A stretch of 64,000 nucleotides of DNA from Clostridia bacterium (lineage in GTDB: Bacteria > Bacillota > Clostridia > Oscillospirales > CAG-272), in the NCBI GenBank assembly GCA_017482355.1, contig JAFUNJ010000010.1, positions 124,001 through 188,000 on the forward strand, in the 5' to 3' direction. The notes beneath the pieces were generated by a model. That model was not told the DNA's origin. It saw only the letters and a program-made list of their open reading frames with translations, and did no database searches. The position numbers and the translations under genes were made by a program. How positions within the stretch are numbered: position 1 is the first letter of the stretch; the number at the start of each line of letters is the position of its first letter. This document shows, piece after piece, positions 27,945 through 36,654 of this stretch.

Positions 27945-29636
27945 TCAGTTGAACGAATTGATGATATCGAGTGTCTTTTCTGCCATCTTATCGAGCGCGC
28001 CGTCTTCAAAGGGATTGGATAGGCCTGCGTTGGATATAAGGTCGGGGAAGGACTTTTCTCCGCCTGCCTGACAGAAATCAACGTAGGCGTTAAGGGCTGA
28101 AGCGTAGTTTTCACGCGAAGCGCAAAGGAAGCCGATAGCGACAGTCTGTGCAAGACAGTAGTCGATATAATAGAAGGGCGACTCATAGATGTGCATCTGA
28201 TACTGCCAACGTGTACCGAGTGAGAGATAGGGCAGATTATCGTAGTCCATGTATGGGCGGTACTTCTTTTCGAGGTTGAGCCAAACGTTCTTGCGCTCGG
28301 CAGGGGTAAGGGTAGGATTTTCATAGATCTCGTGCTGGAACTCGTCGACCATTACGCCGTAAGGAATGAAGTCGAGAGCAGAGATAAGATGCTTTCTGCG
28401 GTAACGGTCTCCGTCCTTTCCGAAAAATGCATTCATCGACGGCCAGGAGAAAAACTCCATGCTCATTGAGTGACATTCGGCAGTTTCCGAACCGCCGATG
28501 CCAAGCTCACAGTCAGCTTTGTCGAGCGCCTTCTTCATAGCAAACGCGTGACCGAATTCGTGAGTAAGAACGTCAACGTCACCCGTCGTGCCGTTGAAAT
28601 TAGCGAGAATAAAGGGCTGCTTGTAATCCTCGAATACTGTGCAGTATCCGCCGCCCCACTTTCCGTCGCGCGACTCAACGTCAAACGCCTCTGCTTCCTG
28701 CATCGACCTCATAAAGGCGCCAATCTCGGGATTCATAGCGTCGTACATCTTCTGAGCTTCTCTGAACATTCCGTCTTTGTCGAGGATCGGAACGATCGAG
28801 GAGCCGCTTCCGTAAATGTCGTTATCATAGAAGGTAATAGAATCGTAGCCAAGCTCACGTCGAACCTGCTCCTTGATCTGACCAACAACGGGAACGAGCG
28901 ATCTTCTTACGTTCTCTCTGAACGAAGCGACCATTTCCGCATCGTAATCAAGGCGACCCATACGGTAATATCCAAGCTCGGTAAAGGTCTTATATCCGAG
29001 CTTTTTTGCGATACGGTCACGGATCTTAACGAGACGGTCGTAGATCTCGTCGAGCTTGTCTGCGTTCTTTTCGAGTCCCTCGCCAATTGCGGTAGCGGCT
29101 GCCTTTCTTACCGAACGGTCAGCATCCTCAAGCTTTCCGCGAAGAACGGACAGCGGCATTTCCTCGCCGTTATAAACGAACACCATCGTTGACATAAGCT
29201 GTGAATACTCGGTAACTACAGTGTTTTCCTCCTGAAGATCGGTTATGATCTCAGGCGAAAAGGTCTTTCTTGCGATCTCCCACATCTTAAACAGACGCGA
29301 GCCGAGACGTTTTTCAAGGTCGGCACGGTAAGGGCTGTCAAGCATAAGCGCGGCGTAATTTGTTCCTATTTCGCTGAAAAGGGGACCGACGTTGTCGTAA
29401 TAGTCCATTTCGCCCTTGTAGAACTCGTCCTTCGTGTTTAGCGTGTAACGGCAATACGCAAGCGAATACTGTGTTTCATACTTACGCATTTCGGCTCTGA
29501 ATACCTTTCTTGCGCGCATGACACAGTTTGCACACATTGCTTCCTTCATTGCCGCTTCGAATTTTTCGAACGCTGCCTTGCCTTCCTCAATTGTATATCT
29601 CTTGTAGGGAAGATCCTTAACCTTTGTTATCGCCAT
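27945..29636 (-). CDS. pepF: M3-family oligoendopeptidase (PepF-like)
   Basis: Cytosolic zinc metallopeptidase of about 563 residues that degrades oligopeptides. The zinc motif HEFGH lies near residue 359, in DVLTHEFGHAFAMKKALDK, with the third ligand Glu expected in ETAECHSMSMEFFSW. The long N-terminal helical lid is complete. I chose the second Met (29636), since AAGGAG is correctly spaced for it (7 bases) and too close to the Met at 29642. The start overlaps the zinc-ribbon gene upstream by 20 bases, giving a coupled four-gene operon. Confidence 0.92.
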   Translation of the reverse strand: MAITKVKDLPYKRYTIEEGKAAFEKFEAAMKEAMCANCVMRARKVFRAEMRKYETQYSLAYCRYTLNTKDEFYKGEMDYYDNVGPLFSEIGTNYAALMLDSPYRADLEKRLGSRLFKMWEIARKTFSPEIITDLQEENTVVTEYSQLMSTMVFVYNGEEMPLSVLRGKLEDADRSVRKAAATAIGEGLEKNADKLDEIYDRLVKIRDRIAKKLGYKTFTELGYYRMGRLDYDAEMVASFRENVRRSLVPVVGQIKEQVRRELGYDSITFYDNDIYGSGSSIVPILDKDGMFREAQKMYDAMNPEIGAFMRSMQEAEAFDVESRDGKWGGGYCTVFEDYKQPFILANFNGTTGDVDVLTHEFGHAFAMKKALDKADCELGIGGSETAECHSMSMEFFSWPSMNAFFGKDGDRYRRKHLISALDFIPYGVMVDEFQHEIYENPTLTPAERKNVWLNLEKKYRPYMDYDNLPYLSLGTRWQYQMHIYESPFYYIDYCLAQTVAIGFLCASRENYASALNAYVDFCQAGGEKSFPDLISNAGLSNPFEDGALDKMAEKTLDIINSFN

Positions 29637-30261
29637 TTTCATTCTCCTTGTTGTTATTTAATATTGCGAGCATTTCTTGCTCGCGCTTTTCGTTTGCGTA
29701 AATGTATATTTCCTCAGTCGCGATCGAAAGCTGAGTCAGTACGTCCTTTTTCGTGAGATAACAGAGTAAGTTTTCGTTAGGACCTGAAATTTCAACGCAG
29801 TCGCCTTGACCGAGGTAATCGTACTCGACGTGCATGCTTTCAAGGGAAAGAGCGGGCTTTTCGACCGTCATCGGCTGGCTGTAGCAGGTGAGCGTCGTTC
29901 CATCGGGTGTCTGAACAAGCTTGCCTTCGCTTTGCTTGTATATTTCTTGGGAATTGTTCAGAGTTTCGATACGAACGGTGTCCTCAAAATAGTACGTACC
30001 GTTTCTTATCCGCTCACGGACGATATCGCGTTCCCATCTTAGCCATTCAGAGATCTCAGAAAACTCGGTTCTGTCGTCAATGCCTTCAAGATGACTTTGT
30101 TCGTTCAAATACCAGCTTTTGCCGCAAGTACTGCAGGAAAGGGTAACTCCTCTTGCCTCCATCTTGCCCTCGGTTCCGCATCTCGGGCACTTGTAAAGGA
30201 GGCGGTTAAGTCCCTTCGCTCTTTCGGGATGATCGATCTTTATTGCCACGGTATTTCTCAC
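29617..30261 (-). CDS. Zinc-ribbon protein resembling the C-terminal module of clostridial acyltransferases
   Basis: 214 residues. An N-terminal zinc ribbon (YKCPRCGTEGKM ... LSCSTCGKSWYL) is followed by a mixed beta domain (SEWLRWERDIVRERIRNGTYYFEDTV, later ATEEIYIYANEKR). From memory this arrangement matches the region after the catalytic domain in some Lachnospiraceae/Oscillospiraceae 1-acylglycerol-3-phosphate acyltransferases. Here the acyltransferase domain (HX4D) is absent and the gene starts cleanly at an ATGA overlap with rlmA, so it is a free-standing module and not a truncated reading frame. Function unknown. The lineage comparison is a recollection and needs a search. Confidence 0.7.
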   Translation of the reverse strand: MRNTVAIKIDHPERAKGLNRLLYKCPRCGTEGKMEARGVTLSCSTCGKSWYLNEQSHLEGIDDRTEFSEISEWLRWERDIVRERIRNGTYYFEDTVRIETLNNSQEIYKQSEGKLVQTPDGTTLTCYSQPMTVEKPALSLESMHVEYDYLGQGDCVEISGPNENLLCYLTKKDVLTQLSIATEEIYIYANEKREQEMLAILNNNKENENGDNKG

Positions 30262-31055
30262 TTTCTGTAAATTGAAATGATAAAGTCAAGCTCGGTTTCG
30301 AGCTTTTCGGCATGCTTTAGCTTTTCTGCATCTGAGACCGACGTTTTCCAATAATACGGCGTCATCAAAAAGAGCGACGAAATATGCTCCTTTGAAACGG
30401 TAACGGTATATTTTACGCGGTCATCGCGTAGCTTTTCAAATCCGCTAAATACAGTGTCGGTCTCCTCGTTGTCATAAGGATTGTCGTATATGAGCGCCTT
30501 GAGCCCGCTCAGATGATCTTTTCCCGGATGGCAAACTATCATTATTCCGCCGTCCCTTAAGATGCGGTGCGCCTCCTTGTCGGGAATCGGCGCAAATACC
30601 GAGATCAAGGCGTCGTAGCTGTTATCGGGGAGCGGCATATCGAAAATACCGCAAACAGCGTATTTTATTGGATCTGACTTGCTTTTTTCCGCCTTTGATG
30701 CAAGCTTGATAGATGTCTTTGCAAGATCAAAGCCAACTATCTCTGCGTTTTTGCTTTCATTTTTTATTATACGCGAATAATATCCTTCACCGCAACCTGC
30801 GTCGCATATCTTAACGGCTGAAAATTCCTTTATGACATCAGAAATACCCTTTGCAAACGGCTCATAATAGCCGGCATTCAGAAAATCGTGACGTGCTCGG
30901 CACATATCGGGATTGTCGCCGCCGCTTACATTTCCGAGAACGAGATTGACGTATCCCTCGGAGGATATGTCAAAGCAGTGCCCCTTTTCGCATTTAAGGG
31001 AATTTCCGACCTGAGCAAGCGATGTGCGACACTTCGGACAAAGAAAAACGCTCAC
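30258..31055 (-). CDS. rlmA: 23S rRNA (guanine-N1)-methyltransferase RlmA family
   Basis: 265-residue SAM-dependent methyltransferase acting on G745 or G748 of 23S rRNA in helix 35. It has the diagnostic N-terminal zinc finger (FLCPKCRTSLAQVGNSLKC, CEKGHCFD), then YVNLVLGN and GDNPDMCRARHDFLNAGYY, and the SAM motif ICDAGCGEGYYSR. Members of the TlrB branch methylate G748 and affect tylosin sensitivity; the branch cannot be told here. ATGA overlaps couple it to yqeG upstream and to the zinc-ribbon gene downstream. Confidence 0.92.
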   Translation of the reverse strand: MSVFLCPKCRTSLAQVGNSLKCEKGHCFDISSEGYVNLVLGNVSGGDNPDMCRARHDFLNAGYYEPFAKGISDVIKEFSAVKICDAGCGEGYYSRIIKNESKNAEIVGFDLAKTSIKLASKAEKSKSDPIKYAVCGIFDMPLPDNSYDALISVFAPIPDKEAHRILRDGGIMIVCHPGKDHLSGLKALIYDNPYDNEETDTVFSGFEKLRDDRVKYTVTVSKEHISSLFLMTPYYWKTSVSDAEKLKHAEKLETELDFIISIYRK

Positions 31056-31585
31056 TTTTTCTTTTCTCCGTGCTTTTTTCTGTAACGGCGAAGTATCGGC
31101 TTTTCAAGCGCTCTTTTTGAGCGGAAGAAAAGGGAGGTCTTGTCCTTTATCGGCTTGACAAGGATCGCAAAAAGTCCGAGACGTTTTGCGCTCCATACGT
31201 CGGTAAACACCTGGTCACCGATAACTGCGGTGTTCGTCGTGTCGGTTCCGAGAAATTCCATAGCCGCGCGGTAGCATTTTCCCGACGGCTTATGGCTGTC
31301 CCAGGTTGCGAAGAACTTGAGATCGGAATTGAAAAGCTCAACTCTTTCCTGATGGTTATTCGATATGAACGCCGCAGAAATACCGACGTTTTTGAGCGAA
31401 TCAAGCCACTTAAGAACGCTCTCTGTCGGCTTCGGATCATCATAGGTCACGAGTGTATTATCAATATCGAGAAGCACGGCCTTTATTCCGCGATCCTTAA
31501 GCATTTCGGGGGTGATCTCATATATATCGTTCAGATATATGTCTGGCATAAAAAATCTGTCGGTAAGCAAAATAGCACTCTCCAT
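31052..31585 (-). CDS. yqeG: YqeG-family HAD IIIA phosphatase
   Basis: 177-residue HAD-superfamily protein with motif I LLDIDNTLVTYD, motif II AFISNNH and motif III/IV VIGDQVFTDVWSAKRLG. The Bacillus homologue is genetically linked to ribosome-biogenesis GTPase genes; mitochondrial relatives are phosphatidylglycerophosphate phosphatases, so that reaction is possible. The predicted transcription start is about 9 bases ahead of the ATG and no Shine-Dalgarno is seen, so the mRNA may be nearly leaderless. An internal ATG at 31549 is less likely because the family's N-terminal MPDIY segment normally follows a few residues. First gene of a four-gene operon. Confidence 0.87.
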   Translation of the reverse strand: MESAILLTDRFFMPDIYLNDIYEITPEMLKDRGIKAVLLDIDNTLVTYDDPKPTESVLKWLDSLKNVGISAAFISNNHQERVELFNSDLKFFATWDSHKPSGKCYRAAMEFLGTDTTNTAVIGDQVFTDVWSAKRLGLFAILVKPIKDKTSLFFRSKRALEKPILRRYRKKHGEKKK

Positions 31586-31600
31586 CTAATTAATAAGAAA

Positions 31601-31629
31601 ATTATACCACAAAACCCCTTCTTTTTCAA
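31601..31629 (-). promoter_or_regulatory. Promoter of yqeG-rlmA-zinc ribbon-pepF operon
   Basis: On the minus strand TTGAAA (31624-31629), 17 bases, TATAAT (31601-31606). Confidence 0.72.
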
Positions 31630-31660
31630 TACTAAAGGGAGGAATATTTACAATTAATAC

Positions 31661-31689
31661 TTGCATTGGGAGGAATTAACGGGTATAAT
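31661..31689 (+). promoter_or_regulatory. Promoter of the MutS-like pair
   Basis: TTGCAT (31661-31666), 17 bases, TATAAT (31684-31689). Confidence 0.65.
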
Positions 31690-31721
31690 TGAAAGGAAAG
31701 TAAAAGAAGGGAAAAATCTAA

Positions 31722-33188
31722 ATGGGATACCCGAGCTTGCTATACTATACGAAGCCGAATAAAAAAGCGATAGAATTATCGGTTTTTGAGGATCTTCAGC
31801 TTCTTAATTTTATACCGAAAAGAGTTGCGAAAAGCGCATGCGTGCCCTGTGAAAAGGAGAATATTCTTCCGAGGCAGGAGCTTTTTCAGCGTCTGAGTGA
31901 CAAAGCGGCAAGAGAAAAGTTCGCAGAGCTATATAGGATAGCATGCGATCTTTATACCCTTAATTCCGCGTTCAACGATGCGTCTACAGACGAGGGTAAG
32001 TGTATAATATTCCTTTTCCTTTGTGAAGCAGTAAAGAGCTTTACGGAGCGTGCTTCAAAGTGTGACCTTACTGATCCTCTCTCGAGCAGATTTGCTCTCG
32101 AGATGCAAAAGGAAAAGGCGGACGGAAAGTATATAAAAATGTCGGAATCGCTCTCGACCCTCGTTCCCGAGGCAGAAAAGGCGCTTACCAATTCCTTCAA
32201 GATCTCGGGAAGCAAGGTGAAAATGTTCGAGGGGGGCGCTGATACCTTCCTTGACGGCATTTCGTCATGCGCCGAGACACTTGGTACAGAAATTCCAAAG
32301 GTGAAGAGTCCCGAGATCCGTGATATTTCCCCTGATATTATAAACGGCGCGGCATCGCTTCGCCCCGAGCTTATGAATGAGCTCAAAAGCTTCAAAAAAG
32401 AGTTCCTTTCATATTACCGTTCAAATATAGTCTATTACCGTAAAGAGATAGAGTTTTATCTTACGATGCTCGATTTTATAGACAGGATCGGAGAAGCCGG
32501 AATACCGCTTACCTATCCTACGGTTGCCGAGGGAAGAATAATAAATATTACAGAAGCGTATGACGTTTCGCTTCTTGCAAAGAACGAAACGAATATCGTT
32601 CCTAACGATATAAGCTTCACGACCGAGGAGCCGTTCTTCTTCCTTACAGGTGCAAACGGCGGCGGTAAAACGACGTACCTGCGCACGGTCGGTATCGCGA
32701 TCCTTATGTTTCTTCTCGGATGTCCCGTTCCGTGTAAAAGCGCAACGATCTCGGACATAAGCTCAATTTTTGCTCATTTTCCGCGCGACGAGCGTTTTGA
32801 CGGAAGCGGACGCTTTGTAGAAGAAAATAACAGAGTTAACGCCATCCTTGAAAATATGGACGAAAACTCACTCGTTCTTCTTAACGAGACCTATTCGACA
32901 ACTAACGAGGAAAACGCCGTAAAGATGACGGAAAAGCTCGCGTCCGAGCTTTGGAGCAAGCGCATTTTCGGCTTGTATATTACGCATCAGCATGGCCTAC
33001 ACGAGAGTGAAATACCGTATCTTAACGTCCTTATCGACCTTAACGACGAAAACCGCCGTACCTATAAAATAGCGCGTCAAAAGAGCGTTGGCGGCTCGTA
33101 CGCGAAGGATATCCTTATACGATGCGGTCTTACCTTCGAGGCGCTTGAAAACCGCTTCGGCAAGCTTGACTGTGGGGAGGATAGATAA
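31722..33188 (+). CDS. MutS-like ATPase A (no mismatch-recognition domain)
   Basis: 488-residue protein with the helical core and the C-terminal ABC-type ATPase of MutS, but without the N-terminal mismatch-binding and connector domains and without an Smr domain. Walker A TGANGGGKTTYLRTVG lies near residue 309. The Walker B segment is LVLLNETYSTTNEENA: the usual Asp is Asn, while the following catalytic Glu is kept. A signature-like region (FVEENNRVNAILENMD) and a switch His (ITHQHGLHE) remain. It ends with a TAATG one-base overlap into a second, paralogous ATPase. The two are expected to form a heterodimer. Function unknown; not housekeeping mismatch repair. Confidence 0.83.
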   Translation: MGYPSLLYYTKPNKKAIELSVFEDLQLLNFIPKRVAKSACVPCEKENILPRQELFQRLSDKAAREKFAELYRIACDLYTLNSAFNDASTDEGKCIIFLFLCEAVKSFTERASKCDLTDPLSSRFALEMQKEKADGKYIKMSESLSTLVPEAEKALTNSFKISGSKVKMFEGGADTFLDGISSCAETLGTEIPKVKSPEIRDISPDIINGAASLRPELMNELKSFKKEFLSYYRSNIVYYRKEIEFYLTMLDFIDRIGEAGIPLTYPTVAEGRIINITEAYDVSLLAKNETNIVPNDISFTTEEPFFFLTGANGGGKTTYLRTVGIAILMFLLGCPVPCKSATISDISSIFAHFPRDERFDGSGRFVEENNRVNAILENMDENSLVLLNETYSTTNEENAVKMTEKLASELWSKRIFGLYITHQHGLHESEIPYLNVLIDLNDENRRTYKIARQKSVGGSYAKDILIRCGLTFEALENRFGKLDCGEDR

Positions 33189-34675
33189 TGAAATTCAGTC
33201 TTCTTGACAAGATCCCCGATAATTACGCGGAATGTCAGGTCATATACGATATTTCGGCAGACCGCGCAATAAAAGAAATAGTAAGCGATAAAAGACGCGC
33301 CGATTATTTTCTTTCGGTGCTTGAAAAGCCGCTTACCAAAAAGGAAAACATCATTTTCCGCCAGGAAATATATTCCGACCTTAAGAGTATAGACGGACTT
33401 CTGCCTGCTCTTAAAACGCTTTTCTTGCGTTATGATAAGATAAAGAGTGACTGGCAGGAGATGAAGCTCGGTGCGGTAAACGGAAAGGGCTCGGAAATCA
33501 ATTCCGAGGCGCTCCTTGAGCATACCTTTGCCTCTCTTAAGGTCACGGCAATATTCCCGTCGACTATCGCGTCATTCTTTGGAACGATCGGTGATACGCT
33601 CGGAAAGTATCCGATAAAGAGCGAGGGTCTTACGGCAATTCGCGACTGGTGTAAAGGAATGACGGAAAACGAGGCGCTCGGCGAGCTTGTTAACATCTCT
33701 CAGCGCTTTAGATACAAGACCCCTGAGGACTTCGATTTTACAGTAGTATTTACTCTTGACCGCGCTCTGCGCCTGAATAGCTGTGATCTTTCGGATATAA
33801 CCGACAAAAAGCCCGAGGCGGGCACTTTATCAAAGCTTTTCGGAAAGAAAAAGGACGGTGGCGGCGTCGAGATAAAGGCAGTCGTGTCGCAGGCGGGGGA
33901 AGATCCGCTCACCGACGCGCAATATATCCTGAACGAGGCGCTTTTGCGCATTGATTCTGCGCTTACAAAGGTGACGAACGACGTTTACGACGCGTTCTTC
34001 GGTCTTTCGAATGAGCTTATGTTCTATGAAGCCGCGCTTCTTTACGCCGAAAAAGCGGAGGGATCGGGCGTGCCCCTTACGCTTCCGACGGTGCTTTCGG
34101 AGGAAGAAGATTGCTTTTCGCTTACGGGACTTCGTGAGCTTGTGCTTCTTTCAAATGGACTCGGCGCAAAAACGGTTCCGAACGATCTCTCGCTTGAGGG
34201 AGAGACTGCGGGACTGCTCGTCAAAGGTCTTACAGATAGCGGTAAAACCGTATATCTCCGCGCAATAGCCGCAGCTCAGCTCTTTATGCAGGCAGGACTT
34301 CCTGTACTTGCAGAGAGTGCGTCGATGAGCATAAGAAGAGGATTTTTCTCACATTTCTCATCGGCAGAAGAGGAATTCCTTAAGGGTGACGCAAGGGGAA
34401 GATTCGATCAGGAGGCAAGGGAAATTGCGGCGATCCTCGACAAGCTGACGCCGTATTCGCTTCTTCTCCTGAACGAAACGTTCCAGACGACCTCGTACAA
34501 AGAGGGAACGAAGAGTATCTACGACATTCTCCGCTTTATGCCGAAGCTCAAGACGAAATACGTTTTCGTTACGCACCTGACGGCGCTTTTCGGCTATATG
34601 GAAAGCGAAAAGGTAATTCTTGCACACACATCAGATAACGAATCGAGCAAATATAAAATTATTGTTGAAAAATAA
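33188..34675 (+). CDS. MutS-like ATPase B (partner of A)
   Basis: 495 residues, paralogous in layout to the preceding gene: helical N-terminal half, then the MutS-type ATPase. Walker A is VKGLTDSGKTVYLRAIA near residue 348, where the MutS-typical GPNxxGKS is degenerate but still fits GxxxxGKT. Walker B is LLLLNETFQTTSYKEGTK, again with Asn for Asp. The signature region is FLKGDARGRFDQEAREIAAIL and the switch is VTHLTALFG. Start ATG overlaps the previous stop by one base with GGAGG 7 bases upstream. The matching Asn substitutions in both partners suggest a specialised ATPase cycle. Confidence 0.82.
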   Translation: MKFSLLDKIPDNYAECQVIYDISADRAIKEIVSDKRRADYFLSVLEKPLTKKENIIFRQEIYSDLKSIDGLLPALKTLFLRYDKIKSDWQEMKLGAVNGKGSEINSEALLEHTFASLKVTAIFPSTIASFFGTIGDTLGKYPIKSEGLTAIRDWCKGMTENEALGELVNISQRFRYKTPEDFDFTVVFTLDRALRLNSCDLSDITDKKPEAGTLSKLFGKKKDGGGVEIKAVVSQAGEDPLTDAQYILNEALLRIDSALTKVTNDVYDAFFGLSNELMFYEAALLYAEKAEGSGVPLTLPTVLSEEEDCFSLTGLRELVLLSNGLGAKTVPNDLSLEGETAGLLVKGLTDSGKTVYLRAIAAAQLFMQAGLPVLAESASMSIRRGFFSHFSSAEEEFLKGDARGRFDQEAREIAAILDKLTPYSLLLLNETFQTTSYKEGTKSIYDILRFMPKLKTKYVFVTHLTALFGYMESEKVILAHTSDNESSKYKIIVEK

Positions 34676-34688
34676 GAGAGGTAGAACG

Positions 34689-35420
34689 ATGATCAGAGTA
34701 ACAGTTTGGAATGAGTACGTTCACGAAAAGACCGATAAAAATGTCGCAGATATATACCCAAGCGGTATTCACGGCGCGATTGCCGAATTTCTCGGCAAAG
34801 AGGAAGACATCGTAGTTCGTACGGCGACCCTCGACGATGAAAACTGCGGTATAACGAAGGAAGTCCTTGACAGTACCGACGTTCTTATCTGGTGGGGACA
34901 CGTAGCGCATCACAAGGTTCCCGACGAGATAGCGTATATGGTACGCGACGCGGTGCTTGAGGGTATGGGACTTATCTGCCTTCACTCGGCGCATCATTCA
35001 AAGCCCTTCCGTTATCTGCTCGGTACGTCCTGTAACCTTACCTGGCGCGAGACGAATGACGGGGAGATACTCTGGGTCATCGAGCCGTCGCACCCGATAA
35101 CGAGAGGCATCGACCGCTATTTCAAGCTTCCTGCCGAGGAGACCTACGGCGAGCCGTTCGTTATTCCGACACCCGATAAGCTTCTTCTCATCGGTAACTA
35201 TTCGGGCGGCGAGGTCTTCCGCTCGGGCTGTCTCTACGAGCGCGGAAACGGAAAAATATTTTACTTCCAGCCGGGACACGAGTCCTATCCGACCTTCTAC
35301 GTTCCCGAAGTTCAGACGATAATCAAGAATGCCGTCCGCTTCGTTAATCCCATCTACCGCGAAGAAATCGGCTGTCCTCACGTCAGAAAGATAACCGACG
35401 AAGGTTCTTACGTAATCTAA
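34689..35420 (+). CDS. ThuA-like protein (glutamine-amidotransferase fold)
   Basis: 243-residue cytosolic protein of the ThuA family, related by fold to class I glutamine amidotransferases and linked in other bacteria to trehalose/disaccharide use. Recognisable blocks are VTVWNEYVHEK, DVLIWWGHVAHHKV, GLICLHSAHHSKPFRYLLG, IEPSHPITRGI and FYFQPGHESYPTF. AGAGAGG precedes the ATG at 34689. It starts 13 bases after the MutS-like pair and probably shares its transcript, although no functional link is obvious. Substrate unknown. Confidence 0.85.
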   Translation: MIRVTVWNEYVHEKTDKNVADIYPSGIHGAIAEFLGKEEDIVVRTATLDDENCGITKEVLDSTDVLIWWGHVAHHKVPDEIAYMVRDAVLEGMGLICLHSAHHSKPFRYLLGTSCNLTWRETNDGEILWVIEPSHPITRGIDRYFKLPAEETYGEPFVIPTPDKLLLIGNYSGGEVFRSGCLYERGNGKIFYFQPGHESYPTFYVPEVQTIIKNAVRFVNPIYREEIGCPHVRKITDEGSYVI

Positions 35421-35426
35421 TAAAAA

Positions 35427-35452
35427 ACCGCCCGAGGTTTTCCTCGGGCGGA
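35427..35452. terminator. Bidirectional intrinsic terminator
   Basis: A 9- to 10-bp GC-rich stem (CCGCCCGAGG / CCTCGGGCGG) with flanking A/T tracts, between convergent genes. Confidence 0.87.
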
Positions 35453-35454
35453 TT

Positions 35455-35682
35455 TTATATAAGCAGATCTTCCTCTGTCAGCTTCGGCATCGGGGGCATC
35501 GGACGCGGAACTCGTTTCAGCGGATCGTAAATGAATTTCTTACAGCAGAATTCTTTGTTTACGATACCGCGCAGAGAACAGAGAACGTTCTCATCGTCGG
35601 CAATTACGGTCGCGTTTTCACAGTATATACAGATCTTGGAGATCTCGAGATTGTCGTTTTTCTTATTTTTCTTCTTACCCAT
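35455..35682 (-). CDS. Small Cys-rich conserved-looking hypothetical protein
   Basis: 75 residues: a Lys/Asn-rich start, then ICIYCENATVI, a single Cys (NVLCSLRG), and EFCCKKFIYDPLKR, followed by a Pro-rich tail (RPMPPMPKL). The five Cys residues suggest a small zinc-binding fold. GAGG precedes the ATG and a good terminator follows directly. No family name recognised. Confidence 0.68.
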   Translation of the reverse strand: MGKKKNKKNDNLEISKICIYCENATVIADDENVLCSLRGIVNKEFCCKKFIYDPLKRVPRPMPPMPKLTEEDLLI

Positions 35683-35782
35683 TTTTATATCCTCAAACTA
35701 TTACTTCCCACATTATACACCATATCCCGTCAAATTTCAAACCTTTTTGCAAAAAATATTGCAAAATTTTCAGAAAATCGGA

Positions 35783-35808
35783 AATCCCCTGCCAAAGCAG
35801 GGGAATTT
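35783..35808 (-). terminator. Probable terminator of the metal ABC transporter operon
   Basis: Stem TCCCCTGC / GCAGGGGA (35785-35804). It begins 4 bases before the permease stop and is followed on the minus strand by an interrupted T tract. Confidence 0.6.
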
Positions 35809-36654
35809 TCAGGTTTTTGCAGGTTTTTTCAGCTTTTTGAGCCAAGAAATGACGGATGCGATAAGGAACATTATAAGCTCAACGCAAACGACGCTTGCGC
35901 CTGCGGGCGTCGAAAGAAAATATGAGCCGATAAGTCCGACTGTAAAACCGATCACGGGAAGCAGGGCAGAGCAGATAACTACGCCCTTAAAGCTTTTCAT
36001 CACTCTCATTGCCGTCATCGGCGGAAATACGATAAGCGCGGATATGAGCAGAGTTCCCATAAAGCGCATACCGATAACGATAGTAACCGCCGAAAGAAGC
36101 GCTAAAACAGTATCGTAAAGCCGTACCTTAACTCCCGTCGCCTTTGCAAAGGACGGATCGAAAGTGACGGAGAAAATTCGGTTGTAGACAAGGCAGTATA
36201 TCGGAATAACGACTGCCGCAAGCGCGACCGACCAAATAAGGTCGCTTTCGTTCAGGGCAAGAATTGAGCCGAACATATAGCTGTTAAGATCAATATTAGA
36301 GCCGGGCGAAAGGGAAGCGGCAACAGTACCGATGGCGAGCGCGCCCGTCGAAATGATCGCGGTGAGCGCGTCACCCTTCATTTTGCCCTTTTCGTTGAGC
36401 CGCAGAAGTCCGAAAGCAGACAAACCTACCGTCGGAACCGTCAAAGCCATAGGAGCGATCGACATAGCCGAGCCAATGGCAAGCGACGCAAACGCAACGT
36501 GTGAAAGCCCGTCGCCTATCATCGAATATCTTTTAAGCACGAGGCAAACGCCGAGAAGCGCCGCGCATACCGAAATGAGTATTCCGCATATAAGCGCATA
36601 GACTATCGAGTTAAGGGAGAACATAAGCTGAAGCTCTTGTATAAAAGCAGTCAT
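35809..36654 (-). CDS. Metal (Zn/Mn/Fe) ABC transporter permease, ZnuB/MntB family
   Basis: 281-residue ABC-3 family permease with about eight hydrophobic segments. LKRYSMIGDGLSHVAFASLAIG near the N-terminus is the family signature, and FDPSFAKATGV and LLISALIVFPPMTAMRV are further conserved parts. It imports a divalent metal across the cytoplasmic membrane together with the ATPase encoded just upstream (ATGA overlap). The solute-binding lipoprotein gene (znuA/mntA type) is not in this operon. Zinc is favoured by the His-rich tail of the ATPase. Confidence 0.92.
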   Translation of the reverse strand: MTAFIQELQLMFSLNSIVYALICGILISVCAALLGVCLVLKRYSMIGDGLSHVAFASLAIGSAMSIAPMALTVPTVGLSAFGLLRLNEKGKMKGDALTAIISTGALAIGTVAASLSPGSNIDLNSYMFGSILALNESDLIWSVALAAVVIPIYCLVYNRIFSVTFDPSFAKATGVKVRLYDTVLALLSAVTIVIGMRFMGTLLISALIVFPPMTAMRVMKSFKGVVICSALLPVIGFTVGLIGSYFLSTPAGASVVCVELIMFLIASVISWLKKLKKPAKT

